Part shown: piece by piece, positions 24,771 to 35,400 of the stretch
How the letters are laid out: each line of letters begins with the position of its first letter
Position numbering within the stretch: position 1 is the stretch's first letter
Source of the DNA: Eubacterium sp.
GTDB lineage: Bacteria > Bacillota > Clostridia > Oscillospirales > Acutalibacteraceae
Assembly (NCBI GenBank): GCA_017450645.1
Contig: JAFSTE010000021.1
Span: 1 to 64,000, forward strand
DNA length: 64,000 nucleotides
Reading direction: 5' to 3'
Notes under the pieces: generated by a model
Seen by the model: the letters and a program-made list of their open reading frames with translations, nothing else
What the model was told of the DNA's origin: nothing
Databases searched by the model: none
Translations under genes and position numbers: made by a program

Positions 24771-26010
24771 TTTTCTTTTCCATTACTGCGAAGTAAAAGC
24801 CGTCGCCGCCGTTAGCTTCGGGATAAAAAGTTTTATCAAAAACGAGCGTAAAGTCCTCGTTTTCGTTTAAAAATCTTTCGACTACCTTCTCGTTTTCGCG
24901 CTTATTAAGCGTGCAGGTGGAGTAAATAATCCGCCCGCCGTCCTTAAGGTACATCGAGGAGGTTTTAAGGATTTTATACTGCGTTTTGGGCAGCTCCTTT
25001 ACGGAGTCAAGCTCCTTGTATCTGATTTCGGGTTTGCGCCTTATTATGCCAAAGCCCGAGCAAGGCACATCGCAAAGTATTCTGTCGCACTTTGGAATGT
25101 CGGGGTTGTATTCAAGCGCGTCGTTAACCTGCGCCTTAATGTTAGTAATACCGAGCCTTTTAGCACCGTCGGCAATTAACCTTACGCGGTGTTCGTGTAA
25201 ATCAAAGGCGTAGACACAACCGGTGTTGTTCATACGCTCGGCTATCGTAAACGCTTTACCGCCGGGCGCCGAGCATATATCAAGCACAGTGTCGCCATCT
25301 TTAGCTTCGAGCGCCGTAGCGCATTTAAACGAGCTTAAGTCCTGAATATGAAACAGTCCGTTTTCAAACTGCTTGCAGCTGTTTAAATCAAAGTGTGAAT
25401 TAATCATAACAGCGCCGTCTGCAATTTCGCACTCGATACCGCAGTTCAAAAGCTCATACTGCAGCTCCTCGGCGTCTAAATAAAGCGTGTTAGGAATAGC
25501 AAATACGGGCGGTCTGCCGTTAATCGCACTAAGTATCTTAAGCGTGTTTTCCTCGCCGTAGCCCTTTTTCCACATATTTATAAGGTGCGTCGGGCAGGAA
25601 TACTTAACGCTTAAATCCTCTATTTCGTCTATATCAATTCTGTTGTCGTCAATCTTATGTAATACCGCGTTGACAAGCTTTTTATAGTACGCCATACCGA
25701 CATTTGCAGCAAGCTCAACGCTTGTGTTAATTGCAGCGCTTGACGGTATTTTGTCCATAAAATACAGCTGATACGCGCCGATGTAAAGTACAAGTTTTAC
25801 CTTAGGTTTTGGTTTGATGTCAAGGTATTTGTCAATCAGAAAGTCAAGCGTTATTTTACGTTCAATTACGCCGTAAACAAGGTTTGAAACAAGCCCCTTG
25901 TCCTTTGCGCTGACATCACAAAGCGCCTTGTCAATCGCGATATTTGAGTATGCGCCGTCCTTTAGTATGCTGTAAAGCAAATCAAAGGCGGCAAGTCTTG
26001 CGTCCTTCAT
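24763..26010 (-). CDS. rsmB: 16S rRNA m5C967 methyltransferase RsmB
   Basis: 415 residues. An N-terminal NusB-like RNA-binding domain (about 1-130) precedes the SAM-dependent m5C methyltransferase domain. Motif I is DICSAPGGKAF near residue 250, the motif-IV cysteine is in CDVPCSGFG near 318, and the motif-VI catalytic cysteine is in YSTCTLN near 370. Start overlaps the metallopeptidase stop as ATGA. Confidence 0.95.
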   Translation of the reverse strand: MKDARLAAFDLLYSILKDGAYSNIAIDKALCDVSAKDKGLVSNLVYGVIERKITLDFLIDKYLDIKPKPKVKLVLYIGAYQLYFMDKIPSSAAINTSVELAANVGMAYYKKLVNAVLHKIDDNRIDIDEIEDLSVKYSCPTHLINMWKKGYGEENTLKILSAINGRPPVFAIPNTLYLDAEELQYELLNCGIECEIADGAVMINSHFDLNSCKQFENGLFHIQDLSSFKCATALEAKDGDTVLDICSAPGGKAFTIAERMNNTGCVYAFDLHEHRVRLIADGAKRLGITNIKAQVNDALEYNPDIPKCDRILCDVPCSGFGIIRRKPEIRYKELDSVKELPKTQYKILKTSSMYLKDGGRIIYSTCTLNKRENEKVVERFLNENEDFTLVFDKTFYPEANGGDGFYFAVMEKKND

Positions 26011-26696
26011 CGTCTTCTGTTAATTACAAGCAGCAGCCTTAACACAGTTGCAATAGCCGTAGCGAGTGCCGCAACATAAGTCAGAGCAGCGGCTGTCAGC
26101 ACTTTTTTTGCGCCCTGATATTCTTCGCCGACTAAAAATCCGTTTTCTTCGATAGTCTGAAGCGCTCTTTTGCTCGCGTTAAATTCAACGGGCAACGTGA
26201 TAAGCTGGAATATTGCAACAAACGCGTATAATACCACGCCGACATACGCGACGGTAGCGCTGTTGATAAACAGACCGATAAGACAAATCGGTACGCCCAG
26301 AGTTGAGCCGATACGCGTTGCCGGGATAACAATATTCCTTACCGTCAGCGGAAAATAACTGTTTGCGTGCTGCACAGCGTGACCCGCTTCGTGGCAGGCA
26401 ATGCCGATAGCCGCGATACTGCGCGAATTGTAAACGCCCTCGCTCAGATAAATTGTATTGGTCGACGGGTTGTAATTGTCTGTCAGATCGCCTGCAATCA
26501 TTGCGATACCTACGTTTGTAACACCGTTCAGCTGTAACAGCCTTGCGGCAGCCTGTGCGCCCGTCATACCGCTTGATGACATAACCTGCGAATACTTTCT
26601 GTAGCTCGACTTAACCCTTGCCTGGCAAATCAGAGCGTATATAAACGCAGGCAGTACAACAAAGCCTGTCAGATAATACATTAAATAAGTTCCCAT
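26007..26696 (-). CDS. YugP-type membrane zinc metallopeptidase
   Basis: About 229 residues with membrane segments at the N-terminus (YYLTGFVVLPAFIYALIC), middle and C-terminus, and a zinc-protease motif HEAGH near residue 103 (GIACHEAGHAVQHA). The family DUF2268/YugP are membrane neutral metallopeptidases of unknown substrate; presence between fmt and rsmB is common in Clostridia. The ATG at 26696 has AGGTGA 6 nt upstream and is preferred over a GTG at 26705. Confidence 0.88.
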   Translation of the reverse strand: MGTYLMYYLTGFVVLPAFIYALICQARVKSSYRKYSQVMSSSGMTGAQAAARLLQLNGVTNVGIAMIAGDLTDNYNPSTNTIYLSEGVYNSRSIAAIGIACHEAGHAVQHANSYFPLTVRNIVIPATRIGSTLGVPICLIGLFINSATVAYVGVVLYAFVAIFQLITLPVEFNASKRALQTIEENGFLVGEEYQGAKKVLTAAALTYVAALATAIATVLRLLLVINRRR

Positions 26697-26697
26697 T

Positions 26698-27627
26698 TCA
26701 TTCACCTAAAATTGTACCGATTTCGATTTTATTTCCGCTGAGGTAAGCTTTAGCGTCCATACGCTTTTTGCCCTCGGGCTGAAGTTCAAGTATTTCAAGG
26801 CATTTGCCATCGCCGCAGGACACTATAAGTCGTTTGTTGTTGTCAACAATCTCCCCTGCTTTACCGCCCTTGAAAACACAGTGAACGGTTTTGTGTATCT
26901 TAATGCTCCTGCCCTCAATCGTAGTGACTGCGACGGGCCAGGTCTGAAGTCCCCTGACCTTGTTATGCACCTCAAAGGCGGATTTACTAAAGTCAATTTC
27001 TGACATTTCGCGGCTGATCATCTTCGCGTAACCGAAGTCGCTCTCGGGCTGCGGTGTGTAAGTCGCTTCGCCCTTTTCGATAAGACTGAGCGCTTCGACA
27101 AGCGCCTTTGCGCCGATTTCGGATAATCTGTCAAACAGCTGAGCTGAGGTTTCGTTTTCGCCGATATCCGTCTTTTTAATAAGAATTACATCGCCTGTAT
27201 CAAGCCCCTCGTCCATCTTCATAATGGATACACCCGTTTCACTGTCACCGTTTAAAACAGCCCACTGAATAGGAGCAGCACCTCTGTATTTCGGCAGCAG
27301 CGACGCGTGAACGTTAACCGAGCCGTATTTTGCGGACTCGAGCACCGCTTTTGGCAGGATTTTGCCGTACGCCACAACCACGTTTATGTCTGCATTGTAA
27401 GCCTTTAAAACCTCGTCAAAATCGGTGTTTTTAATCCTTTCGGGCTGCAGCACCTCTATACCGAGCTTCTGCGCCTCTGCTTTTACTGGCGGCGGCGTTA
27501 ATATCTGTTTTCTGCCGACGGGTTTGTCGGGTTGCGAAACAACGCAAACTACCTCGTGACCCGCATCGACAAGCGCTTTAAGGCAGGGCACCGCAAAGTC
27601 GGGCGTGCCCATAAATACTACGTGCAT
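26698..27627 (-). CDS. fmt: Methionyl-tRNA formyltransferase
   Basis: 309 residues; formylates initiator Met-tRNA from 10-formyl-tetrahydrofolate. The N-terminal MGTPDFAVP, the folate-binding NVHASLLPKYRGAAPIQWA with catalytic Asn/His near residue 107, and DTGDVI near 145 are intact. A C-terminal OB-like domain is present. It overlaps def by 1 nt (TAATG), so formylation and deformylation enzymes are co-expressed. Confidence 0.97.
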   Translation of the reverse strand: MHVVFMGTPDFAVPCLKALVDAGHEVVCVVSQPDKPVGRKQILTPPPVKAEAQKLGIEVLQPERIKNTDFDEVLKAYNADINVVVAYGKILPKAVLESAKYGSVNVHASLLPKYRGAAPIQWAVLNGDSETGVSIMKMDEGLDTGDVILIKKTDIGENETSAQLFDRLSEIGAKALVEALSLIEKGEATYTPQPESDFGYAKMISREMSEIDFSKSAFEVHNKVRGLQTWPVAVTTIEGRSIKIHKTVHCVFKGGKAGEIVDNNKRLIVSCGDGKCLEILELQPEGKKRMDAKAYLSGNKIEIGTILGE

Positions 27628-28076
27628 TACGCATTCTCCTTAACTGTTTTTTCGGTAAACAAAATGCCTTCAAGGTGGTCAAGCTCGTGGCAAAAGCAGC
27701 GTGCTTTAAGCCCTTCGCCGGTGTAAATATGCCACTTGCCCGTTCTGTCCTGAGCCTTTACCTGAACCTTTGCAGGTCTAACGGTAACGCCGTACTGACC
27801 CGGCAAAGACAGACAGCCCTCGCTCTCGCGCTGTTCGCCCTCGGCTTTTGTAATTTCGGGGTTAACAAGCTCTATAGGTCCGTCGCCGCAGTCAAGCACA
27901 ACCACGCGTCTGAGCATACCAACCTGCACAGCGGCAAGACCAACGCCCTCGGAGTCGTACATAGTGTCGAACATATCGTCGATAAGCACGCCGAGCCTGT
28001 CGTCAAATTTTTCTACGACCCTGCTTTTTCTGTTGAGAATAGGGTCGCCGACCTTAACTATATTTCTTAATGCCAT
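27627..28076 (-). CDS. def: Peptide deformylase
   Basis: 149 residues, type 1 metalloenzyme removing the formyl group from nascent proteins. The three motifs are GVGLAAVQVG near residue 44, EGCLSLP near 85 (metal cysteine) and HELDH near 127 (metal histidines, catalytic Glu). Normal length. It lies between priA and fmt in the operon. Confidence 0.97.
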   Translation of the reverse strand: MALRNIVKVGDPILNRKSRVVEKFDDRLGVLIDDMFDTMYDSEGVGLAAVQVGMLRRVVVLDCGDGPIELVNPEITKAEGEQRESEGCLSLPGQYGVTVRPAKVQVKAQDRTGKWHIYTGEGLKARCFCHELDHLEGILFTEKTVKENA

Positions 28077-28084
28077 AATTTTAC

Positions 28085-30307
28085 CTACGAAATATCATTG
28101 GGATTGATGTCAATGCTGATACCAATCTCTTTGAACTCTTTCATTTTACTGACTGTTTTTAAAATTTCTGTTATCATTTTGCGAACATTTGACGAATTTT
28201 TGCATTTGAGAGCCAAACGGTAACGGAAATTATTATTTATTTTAGAAATCTTAGACGGCGTAGGTCCTAAGACCACAAGCTTTACCGCCTTGTATTCACT
28301 CTGATTAAGCCTTACAAGCTCGTCAAAAAACGCTCTTGCGCAGTTTGCAACCTTCAGCTCGTCCTCGCCCGTAAACATAGCGCATATCAAATCGCAGTAC
28401 GGCGGGTAGACAAGCAGCTTTCTGAGCATAATCTCGTTATTGTAAAACGCGACATAATCCTGATTTGATGCGTACTCGATAACCTCGTTATAGGGGTTAA
28501 TGGTCTGAATAACCGCACGTCCCCTGTCGCCCCTTCTGCCGGCTCTGCCGACAACCTGAGTGATAAGGTCAAAGGATTTTTCAAACGCGTTGAAGTTCTC
28601 GTTATAAAGCGAGTTATCGGCATTCACAACGCCGACAAGCGTAACGTTTTCAAAGTCAAGACCCTTTGCAACCATCTGCGTGCCGATAAGTATATCCGCG
28701 TCGCCTGCAGCAAACGAGTCGAGTATGCGCTGGTGCGAAAACTTTGCGGTTGTTGTGTCCGCGTCCATTCTGAGCACCCTCGCAGTCGGGAAAAGAGTTC
28801 TCAATTCTTCCTCAATCCTCTGCGTGCCGTAACCGCTGTATCTGACGGAATTTGACCCGCACTCGGGGCAGATGTTATCAAGCACCTTTGTAAACCCGCA
28901 GTAGTGGCAGGTAAGTCGATTGTTATAGCTGTGATATGTCAGCGATATTGAGCAGTTGGGACAGCTTACAATGTGTCCGCACTCGTCGCACGCGATAAAT
29001 GTGTTATATCCGCGTCTGTTAATAAGCAGTATCGTCTGCTTATTATTCTTAAGATTTTCGTCTATAAGCTCTTTTAAAACGCTCGATATCGGGGACTTGT
29101 TACCTGCGCGAAGCTCCTTTTTCATATCAACGGTCACAACCTCGGGTAAAACCGCATCGCCGTAGCGCTCGCTAAGCTCACAAAGCGCGTATTTGCCTTT
29201 TTTTGCAAGCGAATAGCTCTCGATACTCGGGGTCGCCGAAATCATCAGGAACAGCGCCTTGTTGTACCCGGCACGGTAGCGTGCGACATCCTTGGTGTCA
29301 TATCGCGGAGTGCGTTCCGACTTATAGGTATGCTCCTGCTCCTCGTCCATAATAATCAGTCCGAGATTATGAACGGGCGCAAATATCGCAGAGCGCGTAC
29401 CGATAACTATTTTCGCGTCGCCCCTGTCAATACGCTTATACTCGTCGTTTCTCTCGCCGAGCGATAAACCGCTGTGTATTACGGCGCACTTTTTGCCGTA
29501 GCGCTTGTGGAATATTCCGAGAGTCTGCGGAGTCAGAGAAATCTCGGGCACAAGCACAATTACATCCTTACCGTTATCAACAGCGTCGTCAATCAGTTTT
29601 AGATAGACCTGAGTTTTTCCGCTGCCCGTAACGCCGAACAATAGTCCCTGACCGCCGTTTTGCATCAAATCGCGATAAGTTTTATAAGCGCTTTCCTGCT
29701 GTTCGGAGAGTATAATCTCCTCTCGCTCATAAACCTCGCCGACATCGTCAAAAGGATTTCTGAACACTTCCCTTTTATAAATCTCGGCGTAGTCGTTTTT
29801 TACGAGATTTTTAACAACCGCTTCACCGACGCTGCAAAACTCACAAACCTCGCTGACGCTTGCGCTGCCAACATCAAGCAAGAGCGAAAATACACTCTGC
29901 TGCTTAGGTGTAAGCTGCGGCAAAACCGCCTCGTCATAGCTTGTAAGGCGCACCATTCGCTCGCTCTTAGAGCCGATATGTCCGTAGCCTCGAGGAAGCA
30001 TCTGCTTTAAACAGTCGTAAGTCGTGCAAAAGCAGCGCTCCTTAAGCCAGAGAGCCAGCTGTACGAACTCCTCGCTGAGTGCAAGGTCGGTTACGCTGTC
30101 GATATACTTTAGCTTATCGGTATCGGCAGTGTCGTCAGGACCGACTATAACGCCGCGTCTTATTCTGTTACCGTTACCAAACGGCACTTTAACCGCAGCG
30201 CCTGTAACCGCTTTATTACAAAGCTCATCGGGCACAAGATAGCTGTAATCGGTGTCAAGGCTGAAAAAGGTGCTTTCTACCGCAACCTTTACAACTTTAC
30301 CGGTCAT
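28085..30307 (-). CDS. priA: Primosomal replication restart helicase PriA
   Basis: 740 residues. A 3'-end-binding N-terminal domain and winged-helix segment come first, then SF2 helicase motifs: Walker A LLFGVTGSGKTQVY near 225, DEEQEH near 320, and motif VI QVVGRAGRRGDRG near 595. Between them is the zinc-binding insertion with paired cysteines CDECGHIVSCPNC and CHYCG near 440-480. It reloads the replisome at stalled forks. Its start overlaps the rpoZ stop by 1 nt. Confidence 0.96.
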   Translation of the reverse strand: MTGKVVKVAVESTFFSLDTDYSYLVPDELCNKAVTGAAVKVPFGNGNRIRRGVIVGPDDTADTDKLKYIDSVTDLALSEEFVQLALWLKERCFCTTYDCLKQMLPRGYGHIGSKSERMVRLTSYDEAVLPQLTPKQQSVFSLLLDVGSASVSEVCEFCSVGEAVVKNLVKNDYAEIYKREVFRNPFDDVGEVYEREEIILSEQQESAYKTYRDLMQNGGQGLLFGVTGSGKTQVYLKLIDDAVDNGKDVIVLVPEISLTPQTLGIFHKRYGKKCAVIHSGLSLGERNDEYKRIDRGDAKIVIGTRSAIFAPVHNLGLIIMDEEQEHTYKSERTPRYDTKDVARYRAGYNKALFLMISATPSIESYSLAKKGKYALCELSERYGDAVLPEVVTVDMKKELRAGNKSPISSVLKELIDENLKNNKQTILLINRRGYNTFIACDECGHIVSCPNCSISLTYHSYNNRLTCHYCGFTKVLDNICPECGSNSVRYSGYGTQRIEEELRTLFPTARVLRMDADTTTAKFSHQRILDSFAAGDADILIGTQMVAKGLDFENVTLVGVVNADNSLYNENFNAFEKSFDLITQVVGRAGRRGDRGRAVIQTINPYNEVIEYASNQDYVAFYNNEIMLRKLLVYPPYCDLICAMFTGEDELKVANCARAFFDELVRLNQSEYKAVKLVVLGPTPSKISKINNNFRYRLALKCKNSSNVRKMITEILKTVSKMKEFKEIGISIDINPNDIS

Positions 30308-30516
30308 TATTTGTTTTTAATCTCGTCGGGTTCCTGAACAATATACTTGCCGTTACTGATTTCCTCAATAGCGGTAGAAACAGTCTTAACCTCGATACGC
30401 TCCTCGCGCTCGATAGCTTCATCTCTGATTTCTCTTGCTCTCTTAGCAGTGCCGATTACAAGGCTGTAACGGCTGTTTACATTTTCAAGCATTTTCTTTA
30501 AATCGGGATTAAACAT
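30307..30516 (-). CDS. rpoZ: RNA polymerase omega subunit
   Basis: 69 residues, small core-polymerase assembly subunit. The family segments NSRYSLVIGTAKRAREI near residue 15 and VSTAIEEISNGKY near 46 are present. It stands between gmk and priA as in many Firmicutes. Confidence 0.93.
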   Translation of the reverse strand: MFNPDLKKMLENVNSRYSLVIGTAKRAREIRDEAIEREERIEVKTVSTAIEEISNGKYIVQEPDEIKNK

Positions 30517-30528
30517 AGTAATATCTCC

Positions 30529-31104
30529 TTATTTATTTCGAGCTTCAAGCTCGTCATTTAAAATATTGTTTATAGTGTTTACTGCGTCCTCAAGGACATC
30601 GTTTACAACATTATATTTATAGTAAACCGCCTGCTCGAGCTCGTACTCGGCGACTCTCATACGGTTTTCAATATCTTCGTTATCGTTAGTATCTCGCTTT
30701 TCGAGCCTGTGACGAAGAACATCAATGCTCGGCGGTAAAAGAAAGATAGAAACGGTGTCGGGCAGCATCTTCATAATATTTCTCGCGCCCTCGACCTCAA
30801 TAATCAAAAAGCAGATTTGTCCGTTTTCGATAGCTCTTTCTACGCCCTGAACCGGCGTGCCGTAATAGCAGTTATTGTACCTTGCGTACTCGAGCAGCTT
30901 GCCGTCGTTTATCATCTGTACAAAGCTGTCGTCGTCCGTAAAGTAGTAGTTAACGCCGTTAACCTCGCCCTCGCGCGGCTTGCGCGTAGTGGCGGATACG
31001 GACTCTACAATATCACTTCTTACCTTTTTAAGCTCTTTGAAAACGGTGTCCTTACCGCAGCCGCTCGGTGCGGATAAAATTACAAGCATTCCTTTTTTAT
31101 TCAT
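30529..31104 (-). CDS. gmk: Guanylate kinase
   Basis: About 191 residues; converts GMP and ATP to GDP. The P-loop LSAPSGCGKDT is near residue 10, the GMP-binding STTRKPREGEVNGVNYYF near 36, and VEGARNIM near 98. The ATG at 31104 is preferred because it follows the P-loop-containing family start and overlaps the remA stop by 8 nt; the longer reading from 31167 lies wholly inside remA. It is part of the yicC-remA-gmk-rpoZ block. Confidence 0.96.
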   Translation of the reverse strand: MNKKGMLVILSAPSGCGKDTVFKELKKVRSDIVESVSATTRKPREGEVNGVNYYFTDDDSFVQMINDGKLLEYARYNNCYYGTPVQGVERAIENGQICFLIIEVEGARNIMKMLPDTVSIFLLPPSIDVLRHRLEKRDTNDNEDIENRMRVAEYELEQAVYYKYNVVNDVLEDAVNTINNILNDELEARNK

Positions 31105-31345
31105 CGCGCACCTCCGAATTAAACCTGCCCTCAATCTGAGTAAGCTCCATATAGCTGAGAATAACATTATCGGAGTCGGTAATAATTACGCTCTTAGTCT
31201 TTCTGCCGTGGGTGGCGTCGATAAGAGTACCGTTTTCCTTACTTTTTTGTACCATTCTCTTAACAGGCGCGGATTCGGGCGACACTATAGAAATAACTCT
31301 GTCGGCATTTACAAGGTTGCCGAAACCGATATTTACAAGTACCAT
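31097..31345 (-). CDS. remA: Extracellular-matrix regulator RemA (DUF370)
   Basis: 82 residues. In Bacillus RemA is a DNA-binding activator of biofilm-matrix genes. Family features are the N-terminal LVNIGFGNLVNADRVISI and the middle DATHGRKTKSVIITDS. Position between yicC and gmk is the conserved one. No matrix operon is present in this window, so its targets here are unknown. Confidence 0.93.
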   Translation of the reverse strand: MVLVNIGFGNLVNADRVISIVSPESAPVKRMVQKSKENGTLIDATHGRKTKSVIITDSDNVILSYMELTQIEGRFNSEVRDE

Positions 31346-31354
31346 AATTGCTCC

Positions 31355-32233
31355 TTACTCTATGTTCTGCACCTGTTCTCTGATTTTTTCAACCTCGCTC
31401 TTGATGTCAACAACCTTGCGTGCTATATCAACATCGTTACCCTTAGAGCCGATAGTGTTAGCCTCGCGGTTAATCTCCTGAATAAGAAAGTCCATCTTAC
31501 GACCGATAGCCTCATCGCTTTCGAGGAATTCAAAAAGCTGGTCGATATGCGAGCGAAGTCTTACCGTTTCTTCCGCAACGGCTACCTTGTCGGCATAGAT
31601 TGCAACCTCCTGAATAATTCTGTTTTCGTCGAGCGAAACATCACCGATAAGCTCGTGAACGCGAGCAATAAGCTTATCGTTATATTCCTTAACAGTCTCC
31701 GGCGAGCGCTCCTCGATAAACGAAACGCACTCGATAATATATTTAGCGCGGCTCGTTATGTCAGCCTTCATCTTTTCGCCCTCAACGGTACGCATATTAA
31801 TGAACTTGCTAATTGCCTCGTCACAAACGGTTTTAACGTAGCCCCAAAGCTTTTCCTCGTCCTCGTCTGCCTTTTTAACTACAAGCACATCCTGAAATCT
31901 GCCTATTGTCGCAGCGGTTAAATCGGCGGATAAATCATACTTCTCGCTGATATCGTTAAGCGCTTTAACGTACGCGCTTGCAAGAGTGTTGTTAACAACA
32001 ACGTCAGCGCTTTCGGTATTAAGCGCCTCGATACCCACAAAGCAGTCAACCTTGCCCCTCGCAACTTTGGAGCCGATAAAGGACTTAAGCTTATCCTCCA
32101 AAAATCCGTAAGCGCGCGGAACTCTGCACGAAAACTCAAAATATCTGTGGTTAACGCTTTTAAGCTCAACCGTGATAATATAACCGTCAATTTCCTGTAC
32201 GGCTCTGCCGAAGCCGGTCATTGATTTTAACAT
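31355..32233 (-). CDS. YicC-family endoribonuclease
   Basis: 292 residues. N-terminal YicC domain starts MLKSMTGFGRA; the C-terminal DUF1732 domain contains GRKMDFLIQEINREANTIGSK near residue 245, with the conserved acidic residues. Members are stress-linked endoribonucleases. It is the first gene of the long operon, behind a strong promoter and a GGAGG ribosome-binding site. Confidence 0.93.
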   Translation of the reverse strand: MLKSMTGFGRAVQEIDGYIITVELKSVNHRYFEFSCRVPRAYGFLEDKLKSFIGSKVARGKVDCFVGIEALNTESADVVVNNTLASAYVKALNDISEKYDLSADLTAATIGRFQDVLVVKKADEDEEKLWGYVKTVCDEAISKFINMRTVEGEKMKADITSRAKYIIECVSFIEERSPETVKEYNDKLIARVHELIGDVSLDENRIIQEVAIYADKVAVAEETVRLRSHIDQLFEFLESDEAIGRKMDFLIQEINREANTIGSKGNDVDIARKVVDIKSEVEKIREQVQNIE

Positions 32234-32258
32234 ATTGTTCCCTCCTTAATAATTAAAT

Positions 32259-32287
32259 ATTATAGTAAGTTCAATTATGCAGGTCAA
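32259..32287 (-). promoter_or_regulatory. Sigma-A promoter of the yicC-to-spoVM operon
   Basis: Minus strand: -35 TTGACC (32282-32287), a 17-nt spacer and a perfect -10 TATAAT (32259-32264). Just upstream is a tandem pair, TGTAAACAAACT and TGTTAACAAACT, at about 32288-32313 that could be an operator. Confidence 0.85.
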
Positions 32288-32324
32288 TAGTTTGTTAACA
32301 GTTTGTTTACAATATTCATATTTT

Positions 32325-32370
32325 ATTTACAAATAAAGAACAGGAGCGATTTCTCGCCCCTGCTCTGTTC
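32325..32370 (-). terminator. Probable terminator of the giant gene
   Basis: Minus strand: AGGGGCGA pairs with TCGCTCCT (one mismatch) around GAAA, flanked by further pairing GAAC/GTTC, then the U-rich TTTATTTGTAAAT. It lies 63 nt after the stop of the giant gene. The U-run is imperfect. Confidence 0.55.
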
Positions 32371-32432
32371 ATTTACCAATCATTTTAAACTTTATACCGA
32401 AGTTCAAACCTATTTAAAGATATTCCTTCGAA

Positions 32433-35400
32433 TTATACAGTTTTATATGCAATCATCGTATTTGAATAGTCAGTTGCATTGATGGTAGCTGTTGCATCAC
32501 CGCTTGTAGATGATGTCTGATGAGCAACATATTCAAGGTCATAGTTAACAAATGCTCTAAATGTAATGCAAGTTAAGCTGTCAGCAAATGGTTTAGGATC
32601 ACCAGCTTCATGACCATCGCCAGCTGTTGACCACTTGTTATTTAGAGTAAATGTGAACTGACCGGTGCTAAGTGTAGAAGTAATATTTCTTCTAACTGTG
32701 CCGCTAACGCCGATTTTCATCTGGCTGTCTGTAGCAGAATTCTGACGATACAGAACACTAATGCTTGTAGAGTTATTTGCATCTTGGGTGACTCTTGCAA
32801 ATGCTCGAGCTTGAGTAAGCTTCATTGTTACATTCTGAAGAGAAATGAATGGTGCTCTATTCTTTATCTTGTTAGTAACAAGGTCATCTGCATCAATATT
32901 ACCCAACACCGTTAACTCGCCGTCAATACTATCAGCAGAAATCGTAACGCCATCAATAGTTTGGTAGTTAGGATTGTCATCGTCACTTGATGTGTTGATA
33001 ATAGGAATATATTCTTCGTTAGCACAAACAAAGAATGTTATTGTTGAGTTGTACGAAGCTATCTGATACTTATAATTAGGAACTTCATTAGTTCCTCTGT
33101 TCACTTTAACAGCCCAAGCAGCAAAGTCTCCGTTTGATGTATCATAGTCTCTGATAATCTTTGTATCATATTCATAGCTAACATTGTCTATATCTTCAGT
33201 TGATCCAGTAACAGAAATATTGAATCTTTCGCTTGTGTTATAGCTTGGTTTACAGCTAAACACATTATTACCTTCGTTTCTGACAGTCCAACCGTCGAAA
33301 GTGTAGAACGGAATTTTCTTATACGAAATCTCACCTACACCCTCAATTGTAAGCTTTTGATTATTATCTTCGAGAGTATAACCATCACCGTAAACTACGT
33401 CAATAACGCTTCCGTAACAATCATAGATATTGTACCTATTACTTGTTCCTACGTTGTTCTTTTTACTAAGTTCAGCAACTATTGCCATATTGCAGTTTGC
33501 AATCTTTGAAAGCACTCTGCCATTGGTACTTGAAGCCTTCTGCGATGCCGCCGGTTTTCCGGACAATGCAGATTCAGAATGTACACCATCAAACATTGAT
33601 ATACTCCAGTTAACAACGGTGTAATCATCAAGGTCAAGTGCAGAAGTATCAATATCCTGCGGGTAGATTGTTGCTAAATCTAAGTTCAATTGTTCGCCAT
33701 ACTTAGCTTTAATTACCTGATTGTTGTTAATAGTTGAACCTGCAGGCAAACTACTGTCGTCTGAATCGTCGTCAAACTGAGCGCTGAATTGAATTCTAAA
33801 GTACTTAATATAAGTATATTCTCCGTTATTATTTTTAGATTCATTTACAGTACTTACAGCAGAAAGAAGTTCAGCAGTTTTAGCATCAGTTTCGCTTAAA
33901 CCGGTTTTCTTAACAGTACCAGTAACAGAAGCACCAACTATTTCATTATATACAGCGATTTCTTCAGATGTTGCATAAACCGAATTATTAGTAGAAACAG
34001 AAGCATCTCTGATTAATCCTTGACCATCGTTAGTATACATATCAAAGTCTAATCCATCTACTACAGCTTTGGCAGAATTAAACGATTCATACGCTGCCGG
34101 TATATCAACAAGCGTCATATGCTTGCTGTCAAGGTCGTCTGCAGCATCCAGTACTTCAAGCTGTACAGCTGACTTGGTATCGCCATAGTGCGGTGCGTAG
34201 TAAGTAACATCACCGAATTCGTACTTAACGACGCCTGTAAGCTCGTATTCACCGACAATGTACTCGATATCTGCTTCGCTCTCGCCGCCGCCGGTAATAT
34301 CGTCACCGTCAAAGGTGTCTTTCTGCCTGCGCGGATAGTCTGTATTGCCGACAGAATCGTCAAGATATGTGTCGTATGTGTTAATACAGTTATCCTTAAG
34401 GCTATCCCAGCTTGCATAGGTATAAACCTGATCGCCTGCGCCAAAGCTTGTGCCGCCCACCGTCTTTGCATTTGAGGTAAATACGCCGCCCTTAACCGAG
34501 CCGTCCGCAGCGCCAGCACTTGAAGTTGCACCCCATTTAGCGTTGTAAGTGTCGTTAAGCTCGTCAAGGTCAACCGCGGGAATTAAGCTATCCTCTGCAT
34601 TTTCAAATATTTCCTGAAGCTGTCTGTAATGTTCTACGGTAAGCTCAACGTTTCTCCACGAATCCTTATCCTTAGCGGGTTTAGTAGTATCATACTTAAA
34701 CGCGTTAGCGATATCCATAGAGAATTCTACAAACTCTTCCCATGAATCAGGAGTATAGTCGCCTTTTGAGATAACCTCAGGCTCTTCCTGATGCTCTACA
34801 TCGGGATAGAACTTAATTGTATCAACGTCAGCAGCAGTAGTAGTTTCAGTTTCGCCGTCAAGCAGCTCAATCTTAACGTAATCTTCCTGTGCTGTTGAGT
34901 AGTCAGTAACCTCAAACAGGTTTTCGTAAGCGTCAATAACGTCCTGAATAAGCTTAGCCTGTACTGTGTCTGTATTTGTCGTGCCCGAACCTACAAGCTT
35001 GCTGCCGCTCTTTGTAGTGTTATAAATCGGTACCGAAACACCGTCTACTGTTGTATAAGCCGTTACATACTCGGTTGAAGCGTTAGAGCCGCTGCCTGCG
35101 TAATCTTTAAAGGTTGTGTTGGTCGGGTTTTCTACAAACCAGTTAAGCTCGGCAACCTTGTCAATATAATTTTTATAACTTTCTATAGTATAATCAGCGG
35201 GGTTAATGATATCTGCTTCGTCAACATCATTAGTTTCTTCATATATTGGCTTGCCGCTTTGGTCGGTGCCTGTCTTTTTAAGGTAAATAGGAGCACCGTT
35301 AGCATCGGTCTTAACAGTAACCTCTTTGGTTTCGGGGTCTACGTCAACTGCAAGTCTCTTCCTGAGATAGTTTTCTGCAAACGCTCTTGCTGCGCCCTTG

